From NCBI GenBank assembly GCA_977006965.1, contig OZ345364.1, forward strand, positions 1,736,001 to 1,800,000: a stretch of 64,000 nt of DNA. The letters run 5' to 3'. The notes under the pieces are model-generated. The model did no database searches and had not been told where the DNA came from. It saw nothing but the letters and a program-made list of their open reading frames with translations. Every line of letters starts with the position of its first letter. Position 1 is the first letter of the stretch. The stretch is from Phymatolithon calcareum. Taxonomy: Eukaryota > Rhodophyta > Florideophyceae > Hapalidiales. Both the position numbers and the translations under genes were made by a program. Positions 53,291 to 63,722 of this stretch are shown here, in pieces.

Positions 53291-54236
53291 TTGCAACTCA
53301 GTACGTGACACGAATCAAAACTTACAATAGCGACTAGGAGTTTGAGTTGAAAACAATGCTGTCTAGAATGTTGCACGTGCTGGTTGCAGCACCAATGGTT
53401 TCCAAAGTTCCATTTCCTCTGAGAAAGCGGACAGGATTCCTCTTTTCTTTCTTGGAAATGTTTTGCCCTCCCTAATCGTCAATACAGAACGACATGCATG
53501 TTACCTAACGTTTGAGAAGTGAGAATAACTTTTCTAGCCATTGTATAGAAAATTGGCAAGTCGCGACTTTCAGTGGATAAAAATTAGCAACTGGACACAT
53601 ATCCGATTCTTTTTAAAAAAAAGAATCAATGTAACAACCGGGACAAAATAACCTTCAAAATACGGGATTCGAAAAACCATCAAATCTGCTAGAACTGGCG
53701 CCAATGGCTTCGGAACCTTCCAATCTATCGATTGCGACCTTCATCTTAGAGGTAATCATTTTCTCGCTGCTACCAGAGTACGCAAGAGAAAGGGCAATTT
53801 AAGTGCAAAATATAACCATCGTCTAGGAGAGTGAAAAGTACTTCGCTTGCGGCCGTGAGCCGATGTGAAGTCAGTTAGCGGCAAAACAGTCCTCTCCGGG
53901 GAGTGACTGAGCCGCCACCTCCGTCTATCCAGTTCAGCGCGCAGAGACATTCGTCCTCATCATCGTTTGAGCAGTTGTATCAAGTTTAGAATGAATTGAA
54001 AATGCACATAATTCGAACGCCAGCCATACTGTTAGAGTCTGTACTATATCCACTATCCCATGCACTGGGCCTCGTTGCTATCGGGTTCGTAGCGGATTTG
54101 AAAATTTTCACTATCCCGTGTTCCTATGTCACGACTGTTACATGGCTGTTTCCAATACAGTAAATTAATATTTATTGGAAGCAGCAATACGTACTGCCCG
54201 GTAGTGTGTACCTGTTTCCACGCCAGTATTGATCTA
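53291..54236. other. Intergenic region
   Basis: No gene is supported. A short A-run and scattered TACAGTA words only. Confidence 0.35.
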
Positions 54237-54243
54237 CTGTTTA

Positions 54244-54964
54244 CAGGGGAATGTTATGGGGGGGAGTAACACTGATTTTTTTTGTTTCAAAACTTGTCTG
54301 TAAAAGCAGGGGAATGTTATGGGGGGGAGTAACACTGATTTTTTTTGTTTCAAAACCTGTCTGCAAAAGCATGACATTGATGTGCCGGCAAAAATTATGA
54401 GTTCAGGCTGTATCAATAATAACTCTTGTTTACAGAATATTTCTATTGTTTTTCACCACAAAATCGAATACTGCAACGAGAGCGACCGCTACATTGGCAA
54501 CTCCCAATGTTCCGGGAACGAGGGCCATATTTTCAGCTTTCATTCTCCTTTTTATGAAGCAATTAATCCCTGCAAAATTATATCAAACACACACTATAGA
54601 CACAAATCCAAAAAATCGGTATGATAAGGGGTTCGTGTTACTCCCCCTCATAACACTCCCCTGGTAAAAGCATGACATTGATGTGCCGGCAAAAATTATG
54701 AGTTCAAGCTGTATCAATAATAACTCTTGTTTACAGAATATTTCTATTGTTTTTCACCACAAAATCGAATACTGCAACGAGAGCGACCGCTACATTGGCA
54801 ACTCCCAGTGTTCCGGGAACGAGGGCCATATTTTCAGCTTTCATTCTCCTTTTTATGAAGCAATTAATCCCTGCAAAATTATATCAAACACACACTATAG
54901 ACGCAAATCCAAAAAATCGGTATGATAAGGGGTTCGTGTTACTCCCCCCCATAACACTCCCCTG
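54244..54964. mobile_element. hAT-like MITE with duplicated ends and body
   Basis: The outer ends are inverted repeats starting CAGGGGAATGTTATGG (54244) and ending ATAACACTCCCCTG (54964), about 28 bp each. The 7-bp sequence CTGTTTA flanks both sides (54237-54243 and 54965-54971). Inside, the left end is duplicated with a period of 63 bp (second copy at 54307), and the 301-bp body plus right end is duplicated (54365 and 54666 share a start). Right ends therefore occur at 54663 and 54964. CAGGG-type ends are typical of hAT elements. No protein is encoded, so it is non-autonomous. Confidence 0.8.
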
Positions 54965-54971
54965 CTGTTTA

Positions 54972-55961
54972 CATATATGTGCGATAGGATTGGAAACTGA
55001 ATTCAGTTTCCTAGTAATTTACCCTCTTGATCATACAGTATTCGTCCCCTCTTTTTCTGACATTGAGCACAACAAGATGACACTTTTGCTCTTCTCGAAA
55101 GCAATATTAACTTTAGCAGTCAATGATTGGCTCTGATACCTCTGCTTGCATACCTGTTGTGGATTCTGAGATGACAATAAATGTTACCTAAGTTAGCGAT
55201 GTGGACATGAGGCTACAGTCACTTTATCTTCTGCGGTACTGTATACAGTATGTCACAGAATGGTGTAAATTGTCATGCCCAGAATTCGAATTTGGAGAGC
55301 AAGGGCACAACAACTGTCTTATACAGCACAGCGGTATGGAAAATTCCAAAAACCTCGAGATTCACAGAAATTCAGGCTCGCAGGCACGTCACGAATACTT
55401 TGGCACTGGACTGTGCTGGACTGCACGACGTCGACAGCGAGAGTGCTGTAAATTTACTGCAGAGCAAATAAGTTAGGTAGGATGATCATCCTTCTTTTCC
55501 CTCACAGTTGGATCATTTTGAAACACAACCTACAATAAGGGGCCGACTGACATAGTCGTGTTCTCCCGCGATCGACTCGTACAGTACAGAACCGGCATCA
55601 AAATTTCGTGCTGTGCATAGTAGATTTTGGCGGTTTAACACTCTTCGTTACGTGCCCATGAGATGACATCAATCTACAGGTTGATGTTAACTCCTTGCAC
55701 ATACTTCACTGGTCACTTCTGCTGCTAGTAGACAGCTCACAGAAATGTTTTCGCTTCTCCAACATTATACACCACGCAGCACAAACTTAACTCCTCAGTC
55801 CCCGTGTAGCCACGTCACAAAAAAGCCCTCCGACTCTCCACCTCAAAGCAGCACTTTTTGTCTCTCGCTGCACACCTTATATCACTTCTTCACCCAAGAA
55901 AAACACGCTCGATCCTGCACTGTAGTTGCCAGGGTAAACGCAACACAACTTCTTGTCAACC
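54972..55961. other. Intergenic region upstream of the membrane-protein gene
   Basis: No gene or repeat is supported. The promoter of the gene at 55962 should lie near its right end. Confidence 0.35.
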
Positions 55962-57560
55962 ATGCGACCAACGTCTCGCTTCACCGCACTGTCCCTGTCT
56001 ATGTCGTCCTTGCTCCTCTCCTACCTTCTGCTCCTGCACGCTGTGTCTTATGCGAGATTCATCCCGCAAAATCGTCCCCAGTCTTCGGCAAATTCTTCAT
56101 CGCAAAATACCACAACATCCACCTTAAATATTCTGCTGCCGGGCGACAGACGGGATGCATGCTACTCAGAGCTTGCGCTCAAGTCTATCGAGGAATGTCT
56201 CCAGATTGTTTTGGAGGCATACTATGGACGTAATTTCACGGCGTTATGTCCTGGCGCTAGCCTTGTCATCGCGCATGGAGGCTGCAAGGGTTGTCCGTGG
56301 GAAAGGATAGATCCGCGTGGCCTTTCCCCATCCACCGTGAAATCCCTCCCTCTTCGCCCACAGCGTTCTTACTTCCACCCTCCGGAGAGTACCTGTCGAG
56401 TTGCCGACCACGTGAAGCGGTACACAAAGTTTGTCAATGTGTACGGCGTCGTATTTGTGGCAGCCGTTTTCGCAAGTCTTCTATATTTCCTCTTATCGGC
56501 GTCAGGAGACTTCAATCGCCCTGATCGTAACATCACTGAACCGGTCGTGTTTCGTGGAAGACGTCTTTCAGAACCTATGTTTTTTGGTCTGCTGTGGACT
56601 ACGTACAATATTTGCAATATCGTGCTCGGCCTCGCCGAAGACTATTACTTATTCTGCGATTCACTTTCCGCTTTCCTGACTTCTGCGCAAATCGGGACTA
56701 TTGGCTATGTAATAGTTCTTTCCTTTTCATTCTCAAGATTTCTGCGCATATCGCGCAGAGAGCTATCAAGCGACACACCGTCCGATTTTGAAGATACCAG
56801 AAGCCAACAAATGTCTGAATTGACAGAGCCCTTAACCGACACAGCCAAAACTTCAGAAAACACCAGAAGCCACCAAGTGCCCAACTCGTCAGAGCTCTCA
56901 AGCGCCTCAGCCTTAGATTCAGAAGATACCAGAAGCCAACGTGTGTCCGAATCGAGTATACAGTCTTCTGCTCTTGAGAATCCATCTGGCGATATGCAAC
57001 ATCCAATCAAGCGCATAAGAAAGTATTTTCTTTCTTTCTTTCTTTATTGCGGAAAGATCGCTCACACTTATAGAAGAAAGTACTTATTTGTTGTGCTCAT
57101 ACGTTTACCGATTATCGTCGCATTGCTTGCCGATTATCTTGAATTGATTAAGATAGGTAATCAAGAGCAGGAGTCATTTTGCCTCGCCGGAAAGAGAGAC
57201 TTCTTCAATGGCCTCATCCAATACGGAAAGATGTTTTTGGAGACATTTACAATAGTCGTATACGCATTTGGCCCTCAGAGGAATCGTCGGTATTTTTGGA
57301 TCCGCTACGCTGGTCTTTTATCTGCTCTACTTCTTTCATTTGCAATGATCATCATAATGCTGTCATCGAAAGAGCGCTACAAACCAAAAGGGGTCAGCAT
57401 GTTGATACCACACGTACTCGATCGGAATGTTGCTACCAATTTCGTGGAACTTACTCACGCTATCTGTGTATCGCTGTGCGGGCTTTTGGAGCCTCTCCGC
57501 CAAGGGTGGCCCACTTCAAATGCTTCGGACGATGAGCAAGTTTCTGGATCTGCTGCATGA
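55962..57560 (+). CDS. Signal-peptide membrane protein of unknown function
   Basis: 532 codons from an ATG in good context (CAACCATGC). A clear signal peptide (hydrophobic core about 9-27, likely cut after SYA near 31) is followed by a luminal or extracellular domain with several Cys residues (CYSELAL, CLQIV, CPG, CKGC) and N-glycosylation sites. About six to seven membrane spans follow, roughly at 158-180, 205-225, 240-262, 375-392, 422-436 and 448-468. A hydrophilic cytosolic loop (265-350) holds three imperfect repeats of 21-22 residues built on SEDTRSQ-x-VSE. The topology suggests a receptor or channel-like protein, but I recognise no family. The stop is followed in frame by another 138 open codons. 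Confidence 0.8.
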   Translation: MRPTSRFTALSLSMSSLLLSYLLLLHAVSYARFIPQNRPQSSANSSSQNTTTSTLNILLPGDRRDACYSELALKSIEECLQIVLEAYYGRNFTALCPGASLVIAHGGCKGCPWERIDPRGLSPSTVKSLPLRPQRSYFHPPESTCRVADHVKRYTKFVNVYGVVFVAAVFASLLYFLLSASGDFNRPDRNITEPVVFRGRRLSEPMFFGLLWTTYNICNIVLGLAEDYYLFCDSLSAFLTSAQIGTIGYVIVLSFSFSRFLRISRRELSSDTPSDFEDTRSQQMSELTEPLTDTAKTSENTRSHQVPNSSELSSASALDSEDTRSQRVSESSIQSSALENPSGDMQHPIKRIRKYFLSFFLYCGKIAHTYRRKYLFVVLIRLPIIVALLADYLELIKIGNQEQESFCLAGKRDFFNGLIQYGKMFLETFTIVVYAFGPQRNRRYFWIRYAGLLSALLLSFAMIIIMLSSKERYKPKGVSMLIPHVLDRNVATNFVELTHAICVSLCGLLEPLRQGWPTSNASDDEQVSGSAA

Positions 57561-57974
57561 TACCTCTCCTTGTGCTTTCATCGCTCCGAAAACCGTTCAA
57601 TGCTCGAGCCTCGGATATCGGAAAAAAAGCTTGAACCAGGGTCGTTTATGCGCGCGAAAGCAATTCCGCCGCATTCGGGACTGAAAGCGATCTCCTCCAC
57701 CTCCATTCTTCAAGTCATCCTTGCTGCATTCTCGACTCTGTGCGCTGTGGTAGACCTGTTCGTTAAGCTTCTTATCGAATACCGCTTGAACTGTGTCGAC
57801 AAGGACGTGCTTGATCACCGCAATGACGATGCGGCAAAGGTGCCATTGATGGAAATATGCCGATTCACCCACTGCCAGCATGAACTTCATGACAATGCTG
57901 GGAGAGTCATTGCGTCGTTCTTCTTCAGAATCACGCGACTCACAGCCCATTTACAAATGCGGTACGAATGGTAG
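57561..57974 (+). other. In-frame open extension after the stop codon
   Basis: The reading frame of the preceding gene stays open for 138 codons after its TGA. It contains a hydrophobic stretch (ILQVILAAFSTLCAVVDLF) and an ATG at 57600. It could be a readthrough extension, a separate small gene of 124 codons, or chance. The next gene, on the opposite strand, ends at 58224. Confidence 0.3.
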
Positions 57975-58223
57975 AGAAAACGTGGGGCAATGCATTGCGA
58001 TTGGGTCGATGACATTGTGACGAATGAAGGGTCGGAGAAGCTACAGTCTGTGAACTGTTCAGCATCGTGACATCGACGCAACGCCCAAGCGTGCTTGGTA
58101 GCGAGATACTCAATCCAATCCAACTTTGTTTTTGCATTATCGTTTGCAGGTGGATAACAAGTAGGGACAATTTACTGCGAGCGACTAAGCAAAATTGTTC
58201 ATCACGTTAGTACATCAACAGTT

Positions 58224-61200
58224 CTAATCATCATTATCAACTTGTGCAATTTTCACTGGCTTGACTTCATCCTCGGACTCTGACTCTCGATCCCTCTTCT
58301 TCGCCATCGCATCAGCCTCCAAGCCATTTTGTTCCCGCGGGTTATCGTCTGGTTTGGGACTATCGCTCACTCTCGGCCTCCCTTCTTCTTTTGTGAGCAT
58401 TGCATTCATCTCGGCATCCAAATCCTCCGGGTACTCATCCGACGAAGAGTCGCCGCCAGCACGAACAATCCGGGAGCGGCTCTTCTTACTCGCCTTCTTC
58501 TTTTTCCCACCCTCCTCGTCTGTATCCGCCTCCGTCTTGCGCTTTCGCTTTTTAGCCTTCGGCGCCGGCCGTTCACCTTCATCGCTGTCGTACGATTTCT
58601 CCCGTTTGCTGTTGCGCTGTTCGCGCAACAACCTTTCCTCGAGCTCGCGCTTCTCGGCTTCAACAAGTTTCTGTGCCGCCTCGCAAGCAGCCATTTCCAT
58701 TTTCTTTTGCTGCTCCTCCTCCTTCATTTTCCGCTTCTGTTTCTCTTCCTCTTTTTTGCGCAGTATCTCAGCAATCTTGGCCTCTGTCTCGCGCTTCCTC
58801 TGTTCGCGATCTTCCGCCTCGTTGCGCGCATTGACCAAGGTGACATCGTGCCGCTTCGTTTCTTGTCGCACAAAGTTGTACCAATGCTCCGACAATCTTG
58901 AGTCGAACTTTGTGTGTGCCACAGGGTCGGTATGCTTCCGCTCCAGCTTAAGAGAGCGGTGGAAACATCGTCGACTAGTTTCCAGCTCTGTTTTTGCAGC
59001 GAGGACCTCTTTATAATCCTTCGACCCTTTGATACGCATAATCGCATTTTCGTACAGTGAGAGGCCGAGATTATACCAAGCTATATTGCTTGTGGGTGCG
59101 AACATTAGGACTTTCTGAAAGGTTTTCACTGCCGTGTTATACTCGCGTGATTCAAACTGTGCACACCCCTGGTAGTGCATGAGCTCAATACGCGAGGTGT
59201 ACCCCTTGGCATCAATAGCGCCTTGACTTTCTTTCAGTTGCTTTCCATAAAGCCTTTCTGCCTGTTCAAAATGCACCTTCGCCGTTGCAAGAACCCTAAG
59301 ATCCGGCCGACCAGTAAAGTCGGTGGCGGACTTTGCCATCTTGTGGCCGATGTAAATGTGAGTATGTGCCAGGTTCACACGGGCCGTAGGTGCCGCTGCC
59401 GAGCAGGAGACAGCTGAAGTAAACGCATGGTGGGCCTCTTCAATCATGCCACTTTCCGCAAGGTATACGCCGGCCGCGTTGGCGGCAAACGCGTTATCCT
59501 TGCTCTTCTTCAAGACGCTCAATACCGGGGTGCCCACATAATTAATCAGAAACTTCTTCCTCCGTTCGGCGGATCCCACACTGTCCAAAAAGCGGTGGAA
59601 AAACTGAGCGAAAGACAGAGTCAAATAATCGCAGTCGTTCCGGTTTTGCTCCAGGATTTTCTGCGCTTCCTTAAACTTTTTCTGACTGGTGTACAAGTTA
59701 CTCAGGTAAGCTGCAGCAATGGAGCGCGAGCTAGGGTCCGACATGACCTTTTTGAACAACGTCTCTGCTTCATCAAGATTGCCTCGACTCTGTGCGATAG
59801 ATCCAAGCCGAATTTGCGCCTCCATGTGATGAGGCTCTGTCGAGGAAATTTTCCTGAAAAGCGACACTGCCAGTTCCCCATCGCCTCGTATTTCCGCGAC
59901 TCTTGCCCTGTTATACAACAGAGTTGGACACTGCGCCTCAAACTCTTTGTCGGCGTGGTCGTCGAGCAACTTTTTAGCCTCGTCATGCTTACCAACACGA
60001 GCGAGAAGAGCGGCCATATTTGACCATACTTCCGGGTCAACGGCGATGTTTCTTTTCTCTGACGCGGCGATAGCCTTCTTGTACGACGCAAGTGAAACGC
60101 TCGGTGATGCCTCTTCCGTGAGAGCTGCATAGATAAGTTGCGATGGAATATCGTCGCTCCCCGCCTCGTCATTATCCATACCGTCCTTGAGCAACTTTAT
60201 CGCGCGCTGCAATGCCTCACCGCCACGGGTCTTTCCCGGACGCAGGTTTGACAAATAGCGCCGTCCGAGCAGAAAGCCGAGCGCGCGCATGGCAATAAAC
60301 GACCGCTCGCCGTTGATTTTGATCACTTTTTCCAAGCACTCTTGAGCTATGGATTCGTCTTCCTTCCGGTTCGTTGACAGCTTGAGCATACCGAAGCGCA
60401 AATAAAACCCAGGGTTGACCTTTAACGAGGCGCCATCCGGTCCATCGACGATCGATTTGACTTGTTCAAAGGCCTTCAAAGCATCGCCAGGATTGTTGCG
60501 ATGATGCAACGCGCGGGCATACTGGAAAAGGGCTTGCACATGCGTGTTCTTCTGGACGCCGGCATACATACTACCCACCGACGCTGTCATTGAGTCATGC
60601 GCCCTTGCCACAGCCTCCCGTCCAAAAGCTTCTGCCTTTTCAAATTCACCGCACTTGAAATGCAAATCCGCCAACATGGTCAGAATACGCGGGTCGGACT
60701 GTCCCGCGCACTCGACGTAGGCTTCACGCAAGGCAGCAGCAATGATCTCCGGGGAGGTGGAGCGGAGGTCGGCGGACTCGACGAGGGAGAGAAGATACAG
60801 CGCTTCGCGTCGTTCCGCGGGTCCGGCGTGCTGCACGGCTTTAACAGCACGACACGCGACATCGCGCGCATGTCCAAAATTGCCCTCGCGGAAAAGCGCG
60901 TATCCAAGCCCTGTCCACACGCCAGGCGGACAACGGCGGGCGCGCAAAGCGGTCGTAAGCAGAACGACAGGGTCTGTTTTGATGAGGTCTGCATCTGGGC
61001 GTGTGGTGGTACCCTTTGGAGCATCTGCGGCGCGCGGGCGATTGAGTTGCAATGCGGCAAGTCCAATTGAGCCGACGACTACTTGCTTTCCACGTGCATT
61101 GTCGAACCAATCCTTCGCAGAGGACACTTTTCCTGCGAGAAAATCGGCCCATCCGCGGGCGACCCAGATGCTGGATGCGTCAAAATCAATTTTGTCGGCC

Positions 61201-61574
61201 AGCGAAAAAACGGCACGCGCCTTGAGCAGCGTTTGCTCGCGCTGCGGTGGATCGGTCATTTGGGTGTCGGCAAGCATGATATGTGCACCGCCGAGGGCGG
61301 CCAAAAGTTCAAGGCGGGAACAGGCAGGGGCTGGCTCTTCGACAGACTTGAGGATGGTTTCGACATCGTCCGACGTGGCCTGCTCCAGAATGGTGATGCC
61401 TGTTTCCCAGTCGCCGCGGCTGAAATACGCTGAGGCGACGTCGAGCCAGGCGGAGCGTGGGGCATATTCGACTTTCAAGAGATAAATCACATCGTACGGA
61501 TTTGACGGCAGCCTGTCTGGCGTGATCGACACGTACTCGTTGTCAACGCCCTGGCACTTGATGAGAATTTCCAT
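58224..61574 (-). CDS. CTR9: CTR9-like Paf1-complex TPR protein
   Basis: 1116 codons from the ATG at 61574, without introns. The frame is open 59 codons further but has no ATG. It begins with an extended N-terminal strand region (MEILIKCQG) and then consists of tetratricopeptide repeats to about residue 880. One part matches the CTR9 arrangement (NLAHTHIYIGHKM, then EVLAAKTELETSRRCF). A charged coiled coil (KKEEEKQKRKMKEEEQ) and an acidic and basic tail with DSDEGE and SDEYPEDLD-type clusters follow, again as in CTR9. CTR9 scaffolds the nuclear Paf1 complex, which travels with RNA polymerase II and supports histone H2B ubiquitination and elongation. Length and order are those of the family. 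It is divergent from RF3. Confidence 0.9.
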   Translation of the reverse strand: MEILIKCQGVDNEYVSITPDRLPSNPYDVIYLLKVEYAPRSAWLDVASAYFSRGDWETGITILEQATSDDVETILKSVEEPAPACSRLELLAALGGAHIMLADTQMTDPPQREQTLLKARAVFSLADKIDFDASSIWVARGWADFLAGKVSSAKDWFDNARGKQVVVGSIGLAALQLNRPRAADAPKGTTTRPDADLIKTDPVVLLTTALRARRCPPGVWTGLGYALFREGNFGHARDVACRAVKAVQHAGPAERREALYLLSLVESADLRSTSPEIIAAALREAYVECAGQSDPRILTMLADLHFKCGEFEKAEAFGREAVARAHDSMTASVGSMYAGVQKNTHVQALFQYARALHHRNNPGDALKAFEQVKSIVDGPDGASLKVNPGFYLRFGMLKLSTNRKEDESIAQECLEKVIKINGERSFIAMRALGFLLGRRYLSNLRPGKTRGGEALQRAIKLLKDGMDNDEAGSDDIPSQLIYAALTEEASPSVSLASYKKAIAASEKRNIAVDPEVWSNMAALLARVGKHDEAKKLLDDHADKEFEAQCPTLLYNRARVAEIRGDGELAVSLFRKISSTEPHHMEAQIRLGSIAQSRGNLDEAETLFKKVMSDPSSRSIAAAYLSNLYTSQKKFKEAQKILEQNRNDCDYLTLSFAQFFHRFLDSVGSAERRKKFLINYVGTPVLSVLKKSKDNAFAANAAGVYLAESGMIEEAHHAFTSAVSCSAAAPTARVNLAHTHIYIGHKMAKSATDFTGRPDLRVLATAKVHFEQAERLYGKQLKESQGAIDAKGYTSRIELMHYQGCAQFESREYNTAVKTFQKVLMFAPTSNIAWYNLGLSLYENAIMRIKGSKDYKEVLAAKTELETSRRCFHRSLKLERKHTDPVAHTKFDSRLSEHWYNFVRQETKRHDVTLVNARNEAEDREQRKRETEAKIAEILRKKEEEKQKRKMKEEEQQKKMEMAACEAAQKLVEAEKRELEERLLREQRNSKREKSYDSDEGERPAPKAKKRKRKTEADTDEEGGKKKKASKKSRSRIVRAGGDSSSDEYPEDLDAEMNAMLTKEEGRPRVSDSPKPDDNPREQNGLEADAMAKKRDRESESEDEVKPVKIAQVDNDD

Positions 61575-61979
61575 GTTTGCCGCTCCACGCAAGGCCGGCG
61601 GGTCGACCGGTGAGGCAAGGCGACAGTTGTTGCTGGTGGTCACGGACGTGTAGCTTCGATAAGCTGGACGTGGCCGCGATTGTCTTGGGATGAAGCCCAG
61701 TTTGCGAACGTGGGTTATCAGAAAAGAGCAGTCCGCGTCATGCAACGACACAGTCGATCGAGGGCGTCATACCAAAATTTGATGAGTGTTTCCCGTTGGT
61801 CCTTCCGGTATGATAAGGGACATTGTCACAACACACGTGGCATGCATGATTCTTGTATGCAACATATTGTTATCATATCACTGTGTTGGGAGATCACGTT
61901 TTGTCTGCATTGCTGCATGCAGCATTGATCCTCGGATAGCCGTGCCTCACGTGCAAGCCAGGCAAGCAAGGCGTCCGCA
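61575..61979. promoter_or_regulatory. Shared divergent promoter region of CTR9 and RF3
   Basis: 405 bp between two divergent start codons. CACGTG occurs near 61833 and 61948. No clear TATA box is seen in a suitable position for either gene. That both genes are driven from here is inference from their layout. Confidence 0.45.
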
Positions 61980-63722
61980 ATGGAGCACCTCCTGGCATTT
62001 CAAACAGCTCTTCAAATCAATTCGCGAAAGCATGGCGCTCTCGAACAGCGGCGGCGTTGCTGTCCGCGCCTACGTATCGCCGCCTCAATGGCCGTGCAAG
62101 ATCTTAGTCTTGAGAAAGAGGTTGCCCGCCGTCGCAACCTCGCGATTATCAGTCACCCCGACGCCGGGAAGTCCACTCTCACCGAGAAGCTCCTACTTTA
62201 TGGCGGCGCCATTCAGCAAGCAGGCTCGGTTCGCGCCCGCCGCAACCAACGGGGTGTCGTGTCCGATTCGCTCGCCATGGAACAGGAACGCGGTATCTCC
62301 ATCACATCCGCGGTACTAACTTTCGAGTACCTCGACCGTCGCATCAACATTACAGATTGCCCTGGTCATGCCGACTTTGGAGAGGACACGTACCGTGTGT
62401 TGACTGCATGCGATAACGCCATTATGCTCATCGATGGAGCAAAGGGTCTTGAGCCACAGACTCGGAAACTGTTCGAAATTTGCCGCTTGCGCCGTCTTCC
62501 AACGTTCACCTTTGTGAATAAGCTGGATCGTCCCGCGATGAACCCCTTTGAAGTATGCGACCAGATCGAACAAGAATTTGGAATCCTCACATACCCTGTA
62601 GTGTGGCCCATTGGCGATGGTGATCGCTTCAAGGGTGTTTACGAACGCGATACCAAGCTTGTACACATTTTTGAAAAGGGTGTTCGCGGGAAAAAGGCCA
62701 CAGATATTGCTGCCATCCCTTTCGACCATCCAACCGTCCCTGACCTACTCGGCGAGGAACTACATGCACAGCTTTTGGAGGACGTTGAGATTCTGGAGAC
62801 AATGGGCAATGATTTTGACTACGAGAAAGTGACTACTGGGGAACTCACTCCATTGTTTTTCGGATCTGCCATGAGTAATTTTGGTGTCGAGCTATTTCTT
62901 AAGCGCTTCCTTGACCTCGGTCGCGCACCACCGGCGAAAGATAGCTCTGCCGGTCTCGTACCCCCTCACACGGAGCAATTCACTGGACAGGTGTTTAAGT
63001 TGCAGGCAAATATGGACCCTAAGCATCGAGACAGACTTGCCTTTGTGCGTGTATTCAGCGGCCGTTTCGAAAAGGGAATGAAAGTATCCAACGCCCGACT
63101 CCCGGGCAAAACAATTGCTCTGACGCGCCCGCAATCTCTTTTCGCCGCGGATCGCTTCACCGTTGACACTGCGTATGCCGGTGACGTCATAGGACTGAAT
63201 AACCCGGGAGTATTCACCATTGGCGATACTCTATACAGCCCCGGTCCGCGTAAACCAGCCTTCCCAGGCATCCCATCTTTCTCCCCGGAGCTATTTGCCT
63301 ACATCAAGAATCCCAACCCGGCTGCGTACAAAAACTTCCGGAAGGGTCTCGCCCAGCTGCTCGAAGAGGGCGCAGTGCAGATGCTTCGTTCGCGTGGAGA
63401 CCAAGGTAATGAGGACCCCATTCTTGCTGCCGTTGGACAACTGCAATTCGAGGTCGTGCAGCGCAGACTAAACGACGAGTACAATGTGGAGAGCAAACTT
63501 GAGCCAATTGGATACTCTTTGGCGCGTTGGGTTACTGGTCCAGGTGATCCCTGGGAGGCACTCGACGAGTGCGGGAAGCTTTTTAACGTTTTCTACGCCA
63601 AGGATCGCTGGGACAGACCGGTGTGTCTCTTCAAAAATCAGTGGTCGCTTAACTCGTTGATGCAGGATCAGCCACAACTTGAGCTTGCACCTTGGGCATT
63701 CGCTCCGGTGGAGGCAGACTAA
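61980..63722 (+). CDS. prfC: Peptide chain release factor 3 (bacterial type), probably organellar
   Basis: 580 codons, no introns. GTPase motifs: G1 SHPDAGKST (58-66), G2 RGISIT (104-109), G3 DCPGH (126-130), G4 NKLD (180-183). Later comes the family-typical [13 protein letters not shown] and a C-terminal domain ending in [11 protein letters not shown]3 recycles RF1/RF2 from the ribosome after termination, using GTP. Bacterial homologues begin near residue 41 here; the first 40 residues are basic, Gln and Arg rich, with a possible cleavage site (RIAASM). An organellar transit peptide, more likely plastid than mitochondrial, is inference. Origin from a cyanobacterial gene would fit a red-algal plastid. 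Confidence 0.9.
   Translation: MEHLLAFQTALQINSRKHGALEQRRRCCPRLRIAASMAVQDLSLEKEVARRRNLAIISHPDAGKSTLTEKLLLYGGAIQQAGSVRARRNQRGVVSDSLAMEQERGISITSAVLTFEYLDRRINITDCPGHADFGEDTYRVLTACDNAIMLIDGAKGLEPQTRKLFEICRLRRLPTFTFVNKLDRPAMNPFEVCDQIEQEFGILTYPVVWPIGDGDRFKGVYERDTKLVHIFEKGVRGKKATDIAAIPFDHPTVPDLLGEELHAQLLEDVEILETMGNDFDYEKVTTGELTPLFFGSAMSNFGVELFLKRFLDLGRAPPAKDSSAGLVPPHTEQFTGQVFKLQANMDPKHRDRLAFVRVFSGRFEKGMKVSNARLPGKTIALTRPQSLFAADRFTVDTAYAGDVIGLNNPGVFTIGDTLYSPGPRKPAFPGIPSFSPELFAYIKNPNPAAYKNFRKGLAQLLEEGAVQMLRSRGDQGNEDPILAAVGQLQFEVVQRRLNDEYNVESKLEPIGYSLARWVTGPGDPWEALDECGKLFNVFYAKDRWDRPVCLFKNQWSLNSLMQDQPQLELAPWAFAPVEAD

Noticed and set aside
57597-57950. A 117-codon minus-strand frame downstream of CTR9
   Set aside because: Antisense to the in-frame extension of the membrane-protein gene; no motif and no good context.
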